From the IMG/VR virus record IMGVR_UViG_3300028030_000008, positions 1-64,000 of that record: DNA of 64,000 nt; one strand, given 5' to 3'. The translations under genes and the position numbers were made by a program. Shown here piece after piece: positions 26,346-34,935 of this stretch. This DNA comes from a virus. Under the pieces are notes generated by a model that worked only from the letters and a program-made list of their open reading frames with translations, was not told the origin of the DNA and ran no database searches. Each line of letters begins with the position of its first letter. Position 1 is the first letter of the stretch.

Positions 26346-27614
26346 ATGGAAGTTCAAACCTCGTGGTGGTTAATCCCACTTCTAGTAGAAGCAGCATTTA
26401 GAATAATCAGCAAAGGCAGAATAAAGCCTTCCGTTATGATTGGTACGCTTTTGTATGGCGTTTTCCTGATTTTGCTTAGAATTTACTCGAAGATTTACTC
26501 GAAGATTCAGGAGAATCGCTTCCAGAGAGCGATGCAAGCAAAAGAACTACCAAAGATCGCCAGAAACGCAACCGAAGCTGCATCAATTCATCGTTTGAAG
26601 CCAATGGAGGTTGTAAGCGGTAAACGTGGTAGAAGATTAGTCAAAACCAACTACCTTAGACATCACACGCTTATTGCATCACTGACAGGTGGTGGAAAAA
26701 CCAATTACATCAACTCGATGCTAGTTCAGTTCTTCTCAAAAGGTGTTGAATTTACTGATGTTGCAGACGTTTACCTGTTTGACTTGAAGGGAGTTGAGGA
26801 AGACTACTTGCACCTCTGGAAGCCTGTCGTGAAAGGCTACTTTAGCATCACGGCGGAAGGAAGCGGAATTAACAAGGCGATTGAGCAGCTTGAGGAAGTG
26901 GCTGACTTGCTCAAAAAGCCAAAGAGAAAGCACGCTATTGTTATTATCGACGAGGTTGCAAGTCTTACATCTTTTATCAAAGACCCCCAAATCAGGCATT
27001 GGAGCGAAGCCACCCTTGATAAGTTGGCAATGCAATTACGCTCTCGCGGGACGCTGATTATAGCAACTCAGTATCCCAAGTTTGACATTATAGGGAGAGG
27101 TGTGACATCAAACTTGCCGCGCAAAATTGGTTTTATGGTAGACGATGTTAGTCAGGGGGAATTGATATTCAGAAGTAGGCCAAAGGAAAAAGATTTACCA
27201 AGATACCCCGGTGAGTTTTTAGTGAAAGAACCGGGAACAAGAGGGTTGATTTCCGGTAAATCCTTCCTCGTAAACTTACCCGACGAAATCAATAGCGCCG
27301 TAAAGAAGGTGCTTGATACCCAAATACAAGGAGACGCAAGGCTTGAATTTCTTGGGAAAATGATAGCAAATAAAGAAGTGGGAGCATCTCTCTTGGGTGT
27401 TAATAAGTTATCTGGTAACGGCTCCGGGATAAGGCAAGGGGATGCTCTGAGTATGCAAAGAAACTTTGTAGCAGCGAGTGCGTTAATTCCACCAAGCAAA
27501 AGAGGGCAACCGCACAAGCTGGCAGTAAGCTACGCAGAGGCATTTGGGCTTGTAAAAAAGTACATCGACGATGGTAGATGGGTAGAGGGATTGCCGCCGT
27601 CGCTGACAAAGTGA
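26346..27614 (+). CDS. FtsK/TraB-like membrane-anchored DNA translocase
   Basis: 422 residues. One or two hydrophobic segments (about 8-20 and 30-46) anchor the N-terminus. 'HTLIASLTGGGKTNYINSML' is Walker A, 'KHAIVIIDEVASLTSFI' is Walker B, and 'GTLIIATQYPKFD' matches the sensor-like strand of FtsK/SpoIIIE motors. Such pumps move double-stranded DNA; in plasmids they serve segregation or conjugative transfer. Its presence points to a phage-plasmid style of life or a special DNA-handling step. Confidence 0.83.
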   Translation: MEVQTSWWLIPLLVEAAFRIISKGRIKPSVMIGTLLYGVFLILLRIYSKIYSKIQENRFQRAMQAKELPKIARNATEAASIHRLKPMEVVSGKRGRRLVKTNYLRHHTLIASLTGGGKTNYINSMLVQFFSKGVEFTDVADVYLFDLKGVEEDYLHLWKPVVKGYFSITAEGSGINKAIEQLEEVADLLKKPKRKHAIVIIDEVASLTSFIKDPQIRHWSEATLDKLAMQLRSRGTLIIATQYPKFDIIGRGVTSNLPRKIGFMVDDVSQGELIFRSRPKEKDLPRYPGEFLVKEPGTRGLISGKSFLVNLPDEINSAVKKVLDTQIQGDARLEFLGKMIANKEVGASLLGVNKLSGNGSGIRQGDALSMQRNFVAASALIPPSKRGQPHKLAVSYAEAFGLVKKYIDDGRWVEGLPPSLTK

Positions 27615-27623
27615 GGAGGAGTA

Positions 27624-28205
27624 ATGAGGGTTTTAGTTGCATGTGAATTTTCAGGGATAGTAAGGAGTGAATTTGCCAAGCTCGGACACGATGCTTGGAG
27701 TTGTGATTTACTCGAAACAGAAATTCCGGGTAATCATATCGTTGGGGACGTTTTAGATGTACTTGATGACGGATGGGATTTAATGATAGCACATCCCCCG
27801 TGTACGTATTTGTCAAACAGCGGAGTTAGGTGGCTACACACGCAAGAGGGGCGTTGGCAAAAAATGAAAGATGGGGCTACATTTTCCAGAAAGCTACTAA
27901 ACGCGAATGTTCCAATGGTGGCCGCTGAGAATCCAATTCCTCACAAATACGCTGTAAATATAATTGGGGAAAAATACACCCAGATCATTCAGCCTTGGCA
28001 ATTTGGTCACGGAGAGCAAAAAGCTACTTGTTTATGGCTACGAAACTTGCCGCCGTTAGTACCAACTAACATTGTTACAGGTAGGAAACAAAGGATATGG
28101 AAATTGCCACCAACGAAAGATAGATGGAAACTGAGAAGCGTAACCTACAAGGGAATCGCGGAGGCAATGGCGATGCAATGGGGAGGGAGCAAAAGTGGAC
28201 ATTAG
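27624..28205 (+). CDS. C5-cytosine methyltransferase-like phage protein
   Basis: 193 residues. 'RVLVACEFSGIVRSEFAKLG' is the AdoMet-binding loop and 'DLMIAHPPCTYLSNSG' carries the PPC catalytic motif; 'MVAAENP' resembles the ENV/ENP motif. It is much shorter than restriction methylases (about 330) and lacks a clear target-recognition region, as in a common phage subfamily. It likely modifies cytosine in phage DNA. Confidence 0.82.
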   Translation: MRVLVACEFSGIVRSEFAKLGHDAWSCDLLETEIPGNHIVGDVLDVLDDGWDLMIAHPPCTYLSNSGVRWLHTQEGRWQKMKDGATFSRKLLNANVPMVAAENPIPHKYAVNIIGEKYTQIIQPWQFGHGEQKATCLWLRNLPPLVPTNIVTGRKQRIWKLPPTKDRWKLRSVTYKGIAEAMAMQWGGSKSGH

Positions 28206-28578
28206 AACAATTGAAAAACTTGCTATCGAACTAGAAGATAAACTCAGCAAGGAAATTTCAGGAGTTGAATGGCAAGCTGGCATCCTTGTTAAAAAGAAGC
28301 TAATCGAGTTGACTGGTATCGCGGCGATTGATGGCCGACGCTCTACTACTCGTAGATTGCTCCTCCCTGAATTTGTGGAGGCAACAAGGGATGAGAATAT
28401 AATAATACAAATTAAAGAAGCCTTTCAGTCATTTCTCGAAAAAGTAACAGGAGTGCGGGGCGGAGTGTACCAACCTAAAGACTCAGAAGAAGGAGAGAAG
28501 CAAATGAAGGCATTAACAGTAGTCGATGCAGTAGAGAAGAAAAGAAAACTCGAAACAGGAGGTGGTAATGGATATTGA
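28195..28578 (+). CDS. Unknown protein, paralogue A of tandem pair
   Basis: 127 residues from GTG 28195. The first 45 residues ('MDIRTIEKLAIELEDKLSKE', 'VEWQAGILVKKKLIELTG') align with the start of the next gene, so the two arose by tandem duplication. The C-terminus is a charged extension. No function recognised. Confidence 0.65.
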   Translation: MDIRTIEKLAIELEDKLSKEISGVEWQAGILVKKKLIELTGIAAIDGRRSTTRRLLLPEFVEATRDENIIIQIKEAFQSFLEKVTGVRGGVYQPKDSEEGEKQMKALTVVDAVEKKRKLETGGGNGY

Positions 28579-28837
28579 CAAAATAAAGGAGCTCGCTGTC
28601 AAACTAGAGAATGGTTTTGATAAAACTATCCCAGATTGCGGGTGGCAAGCAAAAGTTTTTGAGGATAAGGAAGTGATTAGGCTAACTGGCTTTATTGATT
28701 ACCCTCGCTATGCCATTCGTAAAAAAATAAACATTGAATTTGCGTACAAAACAAGTAAAGGCATGGCGTTATTGCAAACAATGCTAAAACTTGATAAATC
28801 TATGTGTAAGCTTCTCAAGAGTGCGGCGACTACATAA
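28568..28837 (+). CDS. Unknown protein, paralogue B of tandem pair
   Basis: 89 residues from ATG 28568, placed 6 bases after GGAGG. 'MDIDKIKELAVKLENGFDKT' and 'CGWQAKVFEDKEVIRLTGF' mirror paralogue A. It overlaps the next gene by one base. Confidence 0.68.
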   Translation: MDIDKIKELAVKLENGFDKTIPDCGWQAKVFEDKEVIRLTGFIDYPRYAIRKKINIEFAYKTSKGMALLQTMLKLDKSMCKLLKSAATT

Positions 28838-29337
28838 TGCCAAACAGACCAACACATACCAAGATTACAATAGCACTAACAGCAAGTAGTCTGATACCGG
28901 CAATTATGATTGGGGCAGATGCGGCCATTCCGTTTCTTGGCGGAATTGCTTCCACGCTGTCAGTGAAACTTGGTAAATACTGGGTGGCGCTCAACCCTGA
29001 CCTAGACATTGTTCAAAACAACTCGGACTTAGCAAAAATGTTGGGCTTTTCATCCTACCAGCAATCAATTTCCCACAGGTCTGGATTGACAAAATCAAGT
29101 TGGAGGTATGTAGCAAAAAATCCACTTAATCTGATATGGATGTCTCATCTTCCCGTCATTGGGACGTTACCGAGATTTCTTATTGTATTGATTTTACTTG
29201 GGATTGTCGCGTTAATGCTTGGGGTTGAGTTAAAGGCGGTGTGGATACTGTGGTGGTTTCTGGGAATGGCGTGGTCTGATCTATGGCATATTATCGCGGA
29301 TATTTCGTGGAGTTGGATAAAAAGTAAGTGGAAATAA
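28837..29337 (+). CDS. DUF2227-like putative metal-binding membrane protein
   Basis: 166 residues. Metal-ligand pattern: His near residue 7, 'VALNPDLDIVQ', 'SHRSGLTKS' and 'HLPVIGTLPRFL', then two hydrophobic segments and 'DLWHIIADISW'. This layout fits DUF2227/YdjM-like membrane proteins thought to bind metal. Substrate unknown. Ends 6 bases from a convergent gene. Confidence 0.72.
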   Translation: MPNRPTHTKITIALTASSLIPAIMIGADAAIPFLGGIASTLSVKLGKYWVALNPDLDIVQNNSDLAKMLGFSSYQQSISHRSGLTKSSWRYVAKNPLNLIWMSHLPVIGTLPRFLIVLILLGIVALMLGVELKAVWILWWFLGMAWSDLWHIIADISWSWIKSKWK

Positions 29338-29342
29338 CAGGC

Positions 29343-29735
29343 TTACCGCTTCGACAAAGACGGTTGCCGCTCTGGACACCCAAAAGGTTTTAGTTGGTTA
29401 GGGTTATCCAATATGCACTCATCCAATGGACAATTAAGGCACAATTCTCGACCAAGTTCGCATACCTTCCAGGGGGCTGACGATGCCAAAAAATCATTTC
29501 CGTTTCCATTACTAGCCCCTCTCCCCTTCCCTACATTCTTTGGTCTAACTATAGTTATGTTCATCAGGCCAGCTTCTTTAATTCTACGAAGGCGATACCA
29601 AACTGCTTGCATTGAATGAACTTCCGTAGCCAACCAAACCTTCTCCCGAATATCAGATACACCAACGGTTGCGCCGGGTGGAAAAACAGCATTGATTTCC
29701 TCAATCCACTTAGGCGCTTTAGATACTGCTTTCAA
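29343..29735 (-). CDS. Unknown protein with winged-helix and Cys cluster
   Basis: 130 residues from TTG 29735, with GGAGGGG upstream. The N-terminal 60 residues ('VWYRLRRIKEAGLMNITIVR') look like a winged helix. A C-terminal cluster 'CELGRELCLNCPLDECILDN' could hold zinc or an iron-sulfur site. A small regulator is likely. Confidence 0.65.
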   Translation of the reverse strand: MKAVSKAPKWIEEINAVFPPGATVGVSDIREKVWLATEVHSMQAVWYRLRRIKEAGLMNITIVRPKNVGKGRGASNGNGNDFLASSAPWKVCELGRELCLNCPLDECILDNPNQLKPFGCPERQPSLSKR

Positions 29736-29737
29736 CT

Positions 29738-29926
29738 CTACCCCTCCTCAGCCATATCTAATCCAAAGTAATGTTCGTTTTCCTCTGCCTTTTCCTCTAA
29801 CTCTCTTTCTTCTTGTACTATTTTTCTCCATAAATTCTGTAGTCTTCTGTAATCCTCACCATCCCCGACAGATGCAGCAACACTCATTGCGTTAAGAACA
29901 GCTTGCTTCCTGTCACTTGCGTACAT
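29738..29926 (-). CDS. Small charged helical protein
   Basis: 62 residues with an ideal ribosome site (AAGGAGGTTTT). Predicted coiled coil from residue 25 on ('NLWRKIVQEERELEEKAEEN'). Not recognised. Confidence 0.68.
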   Translation of the reverse strand: MYASDRKQAVLNAMSVAASVGDGEDYRRLQNLWRKIVQEERELEEKAEENEHYFGLDMAEEG

Positions 29927-29935
29927 AAAACCTCC

Positions 29936-30460
29936 TTAAGAATTATCATCATTTGTTTTCGGTGAAACCATCTTTATTGAACTATGCAACAACCCAAGCT
30001 GTCGCCATGCCAATGTATCTGAAAGACGAACAACAGTTGTAGTGTGATGCGGCTTAATATTCAATAGAGCGCGTCTTTGCTGCTCGTGTAGCCAATAAAA
30101 CAATGTAGTTAAGGTTTTTAACAACACCCAGTAGGTGAGAATAATAGTGCCAAGTGAAATGATAGAGCCAATAACAGTCCCGGCAAGCAGCATAACGGAC
30201 AGCGAAAAGCTATGCCAACGATCTGCTAACGCAAACAGGAAGGCATTTCTACGCACGGCAAACGCCTCCCATGTATCCTTGCTCGACTGTCGATACGCCA
30301 AACGCTTACTCTCTTCTCCTCTCTCCCCTGCGATTTTCATAACAGTACGAGCGCTTTCTCGTTGCTCTACCGCACTATCAACACCACGAACCCCGATTAC
30401 ACCAAGAACAACGCAGCAAAAAAGAAGACCGGCTATGACGGTAACAATAACGTTATCCAC
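29936..30460 (-). CDS. Membrane protein A
   Basis: 174 residues: one N-terminal membrane helix (about 4-25), a charged stretch, and a long hydrophobic region (about 85-120, probably two helices). Layout resembles its upstream neighbour, suggesting partners. Function unknown. Confidence 0.62.
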   Translation of the reverse strand: MDNVIVTVIAGLLFCCVVLGVIGVRGVDSAVEQRESARTVMKIAGERGEESKRLAYRQSSKDTWEAFAVRRNAFLFALADRWHSFSLSVMLLAGTVIGSIISLGTIILTYWVLLKTLTTLFYWLHEQQRRALLNIKPHHTTTVVRLSDTLAWRQLGLLHSSIKMVSPKTNDDNS

Positions 30461-30463
30461 AGT

Positions 30464-31018
30464 TTACCCCCTGTAAAACAGACGTGTATCTCCGGGCGTT
30501 TCAGGACTTTGCAAAGCATACGCCGCTGAGATTTGCTGGTACATCTCTCGTTTTGACTGCCCAGGCTGTAAAACAAAGAGCGTCTGCGTCGGAGGCGGCA
30601 ATTTATTTCTGGCATTTGCCAACAACCCAAGCAAGAAAATCGCAACAATGACAATGCCGATTGTTCCAACAACGCCAATCCCAAACAATGTCAGCGCCAT
30701 TATTATGGCAACGCTATGAGTTGAAGAAGTCAACCCCATAGAAAAACTTTGAGCCGCACTCAAGGAACGTTCACTAAAAGCTGCTGCACTTGCCTGCACT
30801 CGCTCACTGTAAGCCTGAGCGCTATCCAAGCGGCTGTCACCTTTGGCGCGAATGACGCTCGCCTCTCCTTGATAACGAGAATACACCTCATGCGCCCTCG
30901 CCGCATACTTGTCCGCAGCCGTATTATTGAGATAACCAAGACCAAAAATACCGGCCAATACTAACACGGCTATTAAAATAATCCCGAAGAATACGCTCGC
31001 TGCTCCGTTCATTTGCAC
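30464..31018 (-). CDS. Membrane protein B with Ala/Ser helical loop
   Basis: 184 residues. N-terminal membrane helix (about 8-30), a long Ala/Ser/Glu-rich helical loop ('YSERVQASAAAFSERSLSAA'), then a hydrophobic span near 103-135. Same topology as membrane protein A. GAGG lies upstream. Confidence 0.65.
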   Translation of the reverse strand: MQMNGAASVFFGIILIAVLVLAGIFGLGYLNNTAADKYAARAHEVYSRYQGEASVIRAKGDSRLDSAQAYSERVQASAAAFSERSLSAAQSFSMGLTSSTHSVAIIMALTLFGIGVVGTIGIVIVAIFLLGLLANARNKLPPPTQTLFVLQPGQSKREMYQQISAAYALQSPETPGDTRLFYRG

Positions 31019-31206
31019 TCCTCCTTAACAAGAAAAACGCATCTTGGGTAAGTATCCCTAGGGTCACTCTTTACCCTCTGGATTACGCCTCTATCCTGCA
31101 AGGACTGAATTGTTTCGGCTCTACGCTGATTCTTAGTTACCCAGAATATGGATACCACAGGGTGCGTTCGCAAAAAGGTGATGATTGCTTTTTCGTGCCT
31201 GTTCAT
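31009..31206 (-). CDS. Small helix-turn-helix-like protein
   Basis: 65 residues; 'VTKNQRRAETIQSLQDRGVI' fits a winged-helix recognition helix with a following beta wing. It overlaps membrane protein B by 10 bases. May regulate this minus-strand group. Confidence 0.58.
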   Translation of the reverse strand: MNRHEKAIITFLRTHPVVSIFWVTKNQRRAETIQSLQDRGVIQRVKSDPRDTYPRCVFLVKEECK

Positions 31207-31589
31207 TAAGTATACCTCTTTTTCTTCGTGAGTTTATTAAACACGTACCGCGCAAATCCAATACGCCCTTGCATTTGACGTTTCGAGAAGGCCACAGCGA
31301 GCCCCGGCGGAATAGGGATACTGCCGGCGACTATGTTAATGCCATTCACCATAAGTAGCCACTGCGTCCAATAAGACTGTGATTTTGCTACAGTCAAGGA
31401 TAAGTAGATGTCGTCTTTGCTTTCCTTGAATACCTTACCGTTGAAATCAAAAACATTCCACACATCAACATTATTGGATTTCAACATACGCTTGACATCT
31501 CCGATAGACCAATCTAGTAGGGCAATGTCAAACTCATGCGTTTTCCCGTGTTGAATTTTCTTGTAAAGCGTATGAAAGAATGATAGCAT
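31206..31589 (-). CDS. Unknown protein
   Basis: 127 residues from ATG 31589, with GAGG a few bases ahead. A hydrophobic stretch lies around 'WLLMVNGINIVAGSIPIPPG', and the C-terminus is basic (KLTKKKRYT). Not recognised. Confidence 0.6.
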   Translation of the reverse strand: MLSFFHTLYKKIQHGKTHEFDIALLDWSIGDVKRMLKSNNVDVWNVFDFNGKVFKESKDDIYLSLTVAKSQSYWTQWLLMVNGINIVAGSIPIPPGLAVAFSKRQMQGRIGFARYVFNKLTKKKRYT

Positions 31590-31625
31590 ATACACCTCGC
31601 TCCCTAGTTATCCATTTCCATCTTG

Positions 31626-31868
31626 CTATAGCGGTTTTTTGTACTCTCGTTGTTTTGCGGAATCCCGAATAATAAACGTTGGGCTAGAGAGCATTTCAAG
31701 TAACTTGGCGTTCTGCTCTAAGATTATTTCATTTTGATCTAAAACGCGATGGATAAATTTCACCCTATCCTTATCCATTCCCATTTTCTCGATATTCGGT
31801 TTCCATGTAGCCGATACACTATCCGCTGAATATGTTTTTGCCGTCCTAGCTGTATACTCTTTTGTCAT
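31626..31868 (-). CDS. Unknown small protein
   Basis: 80 residues with AAAGGAG upstream. N-terminal Thr/Ala-rich segment followed by a helix ('VLDQNEIILEQNAKLLEML'). Not recognised. Confidence 0.62.
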   Translation of the reverse strand: MTKEYTARTAKTYSADSVSATWKPNIEKMGMDKDRVKFIHRVLDQNEIILEQNAKLLEMLSSPTFIIRDSAKQREYKKPL

Positions 31869-31894
31869 CTTAAACTCCTTTCTCTATAAGCATT

Positions 31895-32281
31895 TCAAAT
31901 AGCGTCTTGAGGAAAATGCCATTCTGACTTTGGCTTTCCCTGTCGCCAACATTCCCCATGCGCTGACCGCGATTTATTACTCGAATCGTAACCAGCAAAC
32001 ACCGCATCATCTAAATCGTCACGCTCGATTAACTCGCCACAAATTCGACACGGTTCGTTGACATACATTGATCTTGCAAATAATTGCACCTTACCGCTCA
32101 GTACAGCTTGCTTAATACACTTATCGCATTGCCACCCGTTTTTTGTTTTGCGCCATCCCTGACAACGGTAAAACGCCTCAGCGTCAGCCTTGTTATCAAA
32201 CTCAGAGTAATCTAACAAATTATCACAAGAGTAACACCATACAGAATATTGAATTGATTTATGGATTTTCCCGTCGCCCAT
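31895..32281 (-). CDS. Multi-zinc-finger protein
   Basis: 128 residues with three Cys pairs: 'VWCYSCDNL', 'WQCDKCIK' and 'PCRICGEL', plus a late His/Cys ('AHGECW'). This suggests two zinc sites, the second similar to treble-clef or DksA-like fingers. CAGGAG precedes the ATG. Confidence 0.7.
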   Translation of the reverse strand: MGDGKIHKSIQYSVWCYSCDNLLDYSEFDNKADAEAFYRCQGWRKTKNGWQCDKCIKQAVLSGKVQLFARSMYVNEPCRICGELIERDDLDDAVFAGYDSSNKSRSAHGECWRQGKPKSEWHFPQDAI

Positions 32282-32293
32282 GTCGCACTCCTG

Positions 32294-32419
32294 TTACCGC
32301 GCCAAATGAATGATGATAAACAGATTAAAAAACTTCACCGACACTTTCAAGCCAAGATTATCACGGCTAAAATAAAACCAAACGTAACGGGTTAAATGAG
32401 TTGAAAAGTTAGTCATCAT
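32294..32419 (-). CDS. 41-residue hydrophobic peptide gene
   Basis: Open frame MMTNFSTHLTRYVWFYFSRD... ending in a short hydrophobic helix (FFNLFIIIHLAR). AAAAGGAAAC lies 5 bases before the first ATG, and it fills the gap between two genes of the same strand. A small membrane peptide is plausible. Confidence 0.55.
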   Translation of the reverse strand: MMTNFSTHLTRYVWFYFSRDNLGLKVSVKFFNLFIIIHLAR

Positions 32420-32431
32420 GTTTCCTTTTCT

Positions 32432-33199
32432 CTAAAAACCAGTGCCACAATAAAGGCTGCATTGTATTGACGGCTCGGTATCGTACCGCCCGGCATTAGG
32501 AGGTAGTTCGTCCAAAAATACACGTACCATTTTACCATCTTCGTATCTTTTACAGATGGCTACATCGAGCTCTCGTTCAACCTCGCTCATTGTCCAAAAG
32601 ACATCTGGTTTTACTACTCTAATACGATTCCAATACCCCATCCCCCCCTTAACGCACCCTGCCTTAAGACAATTTGCGTTCTTGAAACCAATATCGTATG
32701 CAGATGGCCTTTTTATACCCTCACGCAATAGCAATTCCTGACAATTAGGTTTTGATATACCCCTCTCGACAAGAGGACATTCAATGTTTACAAGCGGGTT
32801 ATTTTGCTTAAATCTTTCTAGCCTGTCCTTTTCTTCTACGCTAAAACCAAATATCTGCAAATCCGTATCTACTTTCTCAAAAGCCAGCCTTGGCTTCTTC
32901 TTCATTTCAAGTGAGCATCTTGCTCCCATTGGCCCAACAAGGTAGCGAGTTTTTCTGTAAACATCTATGGTATCAGTGTATTTTGGATTTTTCAAAACAG
33001 TCACTTTGTGGTTTAGCCAGTTTTGCAAATCATCCATAAATCGCCAATTATCGTCATCCTCCGAGCCAGTATCACATATTGCTAATTCTATTGGATAAAT
33101 GTCTTTGTACTTCTCAATTGCAAGTTTAGCTGCTATAGAAGATGTTACCCCTGCCGAAACCCACACTACAACGCGCTCGATAGTCCTTGTATTTTCCAT
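32432..33199 (-). CDS. PAPS-reductase-family (PP-loop) protein
   Basis: 255 residues. 'RVVVWVSAGVTSSIAAKLAI' is the PP-loop (S-x-G-x-T-S-S), then 'DTGSEDDDNWRFMDD', and a C-terminal Cys set ('NCLKAGCVKGGMGYW', 'CSLYCGTGF'). Family members activate sulfate donors or modify nucleotides and tRNA; related DndC proteins take part in DNA phosphorothioation. The Cys set could hold an iron-sulfur cluster. The exact reaction is unknown. Confidence 0.82.
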   Translation of the reverse strand: MENTRTIERVVVWVSAGVTSSIAAKLAIEKYKDIYPIELAICDTGSEDDDNWRFMDDLQNWLNHKVTVLKNPKYTDTIDVYRKTRYLVGPMGARCSLEMKKKPRLAFEKVDTDLQIFGFSVEEKDRLERFKQNNPLVNIECPLVERGISKPNCQELLLREGIKRPSAYDIGFKNANCLKAGCVKGGMGYWNRIRVVKPDVFWTMSEVERELDVAICKRYEDGKMVRVFLDELPPNAGRYDTEPSIQCSLYCGTGF

Positions 33200-33234
33200 A
33201 CCCTACTTCTCCTACCGTGATTGCCAATACAGGT

Positions 33235-33263
33235 ATTATAGCACATCCATCATATATATGCAA
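33235..33263 (-). promoter_or_regulatory. Promoter of minus-strand block 29343-33199
   Basis: Minus strand: TTGCAT (33263-33258), 17-base spacer, TATAAT (33240-33235) preceded by TGTGC. The start near 33228 leaves a 29-base leader with AGGAG for the gene at 33199. Confidence 0.8.
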
Positions 33264-33616
33264 CTCTACACCCCAGTATATTAGCCCCAAATACACCAAC
33301 AATCAAGAGCATAAGCACACTTGCAGCAAGTAGAACGCATGCACCTTAAAAATTAGATATTCACATTAAACAACTTCTTTATCTTTATAAAAGGAAATGG
33401 CAGTAAAAGAAACTGCCAGCCGCGACGCGAAAGCCCCCTGCCCTGCTCAGTTATCTCTCTTTTGTTTTAGTAAGCTATGCGTTATATATGTTCTATTCGG
33501 GAATTGGGGATGGGATTATCGGGAAGGCAGTCGATAACGCTTCAAGTCGGCGCTGCTAATTCCGAGTAGGGTACTCTGCCAGTCAAAAACAAGGTACTCT
33601 AGTATACCTTTTCATC

Positions 33617-33960
33617 TTTGTGCATATCACACAACAAAGCAGAGTATTATATCTCATAATCATCATATCTTTGTGCATATCACACAAGAGGATTGACACC
33701 TAAAAAGATTATACCCTTATTTGCACAATTGGTACTCTGGTACTAATCCTTTTGCTTGTCATAATGCCTTATTCTATGCACATTGCACAAATAAACCGGC
33801 TATTGTGTGGTATATCCAGGTCTTTTATAGTGCATACTGCACAAGTCAACATAATAAATGTCATAGTCAATTTGTGACAAAATTATGTCAATAGACATAA
33901 TGCACAAAAATAACCGGCTTATCCCCTATTTTGGCCTGGATTGTAGTGCAATCTGCACAA
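33617..33960. repeat. Iteron-like GTGCA-N-TGCACAA repeats
   Basis: Copies: TTTGTGCATATCACACAA at 33617-33634 and again exactly at 33670-33687; half site TTGCACAATT 33721; TGCACATTGCACAA 33777-33790; GTGCATACTGCACAA 33830-33844; ATGCACAAAAATAACC near 33899; GTGCAATCTGCACAA 33946-33960. Most are imperfect palindromes around a 3-base centre, as for operators or origin iterons. Confidence 0.75.
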
Positions 33961-33993
33961 AAAAATTCGTTGAAATTAGTGACATTTGTCATC

Positions 33994-34022
33994 TTGAAAC
34001 TATGACACAAAATGTGTATAAT
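33994..34022 (+). promoter_or_regulatory. Promoter of rightward block from 34081
   Basis: TTGAAA (33994-33999), 17-base spacer, TATAAT (34017-34022). It follows the last dyad repeat directly, so a repeat-binding protein could control it. A 50-base leader with AAAAAAGGAG leads to the ATG at 34081. Confidence 0.82.
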
Positions 34023-34080
34023 CTAAGGTATAGAAAATATGTGCAGCCAAATTTTATTCACCTAAAAAAGGAGACAAAAA

Positions 34081-34844
34081 TGAACATCCAAAATGAAGCA
34101 GTAAAAAAACTATCTGACAATAGCCGGAAGCAGTTAGTCGGGTACTTGGCTGAAATCGCCATGCGCCCGGAAGTCCTTACCCTGCTTAACCGCATGGCAA
34201 GCGCAAAGGCCGACGCCGCCAAAGTAATTCAGCAGGCGCAAGAAGACGCGCAAAAAGCCATTCAGGAATTCCTGCCGACTTACACGCAAGACATTCCCGG
34301 CAATGCGGCAAAGATGGCAGAACTTAGCCAGGCGGTAGTTGACGCCCAAAACCTTAAGCCCAGCGACCTACTGAACGGCTTAAAAGGTACGCTTTCTGGC
34401 AATGGCGCTTTTGTGGAAGTATCCACTCAGTATTTTGGGCGGGCGCCGATTGAACGTGCTAAAAAGTTGGATTATGTTGTGTCCTACTACAACACTAAGA
34501 GTAATAAAGGCTTTACCTTTGAACCCCTTGTTGATGACAAAGGGGAATTGACTGGCAAGGTGAAAATTTCCCAACTTGAACGTGTCAAGGATGGGAAGGT
34601 TAATTCCTGGAAATGGGTACATATTGCCGAAGTCAACAGCGACTCTTTCCGCAAACTGGTTGAAAAACACTGGGAGCTTTTGGGCATTACCGACCTGTTT
34701 GAAAGCGCCGCCGCGTTCAATAGAGACGGATTCGGACGTACCAGCGCCAAAAAGGACATTAGCCCTAATGCGCTGGTTGCTCAAGCCAACGGCGTATACT
34801 GTGACAGAAACAACGTCTTGCCCAAACTTTTGAAGCGCATTTAA
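34081..34844 (+). CDS. Unknown protein, first gene of accessory block
   Basis: 254 residues from ATG 34081, chosen for its strong site (AAAGGAGACAAAA) and the promoter position; the frame is open further upstream. N-terminal half helical, with Ala/Gln-rich 'SAKADAAKVIQQAQEDAQKA'; C-terminal half mixed. First under a strong promoter, so it may be abundant. No family recognised. Confidence 0.75.
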
Positions 34845-34935
34845 CCGGTTGTTTTCTAATGCTTGCTCACTAGCCGTCATTTAACCTTGCTAGTGGGCAA
34901 CAATTAGCAAATAACTCAAAAAAGGAGAAAGAACA

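Larger units (their letters stand above)
33264..34080. other. Gene-free control region
   Basis: No convincing coding frame. It holds a GGCAGT/ACTGCC hairpin (about 33398-33418), three copies of GGTACTCT (near 33568, 33593, 33731), six to eight GTGCA/TGCAC dyads (33617-33960), several TGTCA/TGACA sites and a promoter at 33994-34022. It divides oppositely oriented gene blocks, so it is a good candidate for a replication origin or a regulator-binding hub. Confidence 0.6.

Noticed and set aside
33617-33960. CRISPR array
   Set aside because: Repeats are short, degenerate dyads with irregular spacing, unlike repeat-spacer units.
34380-34880. 166-codon minus-strand open frame under the gene at 34081
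   Set aside because: The plus-strand gene has promoter, ribosome site and normal composition; the antisense frame has none.
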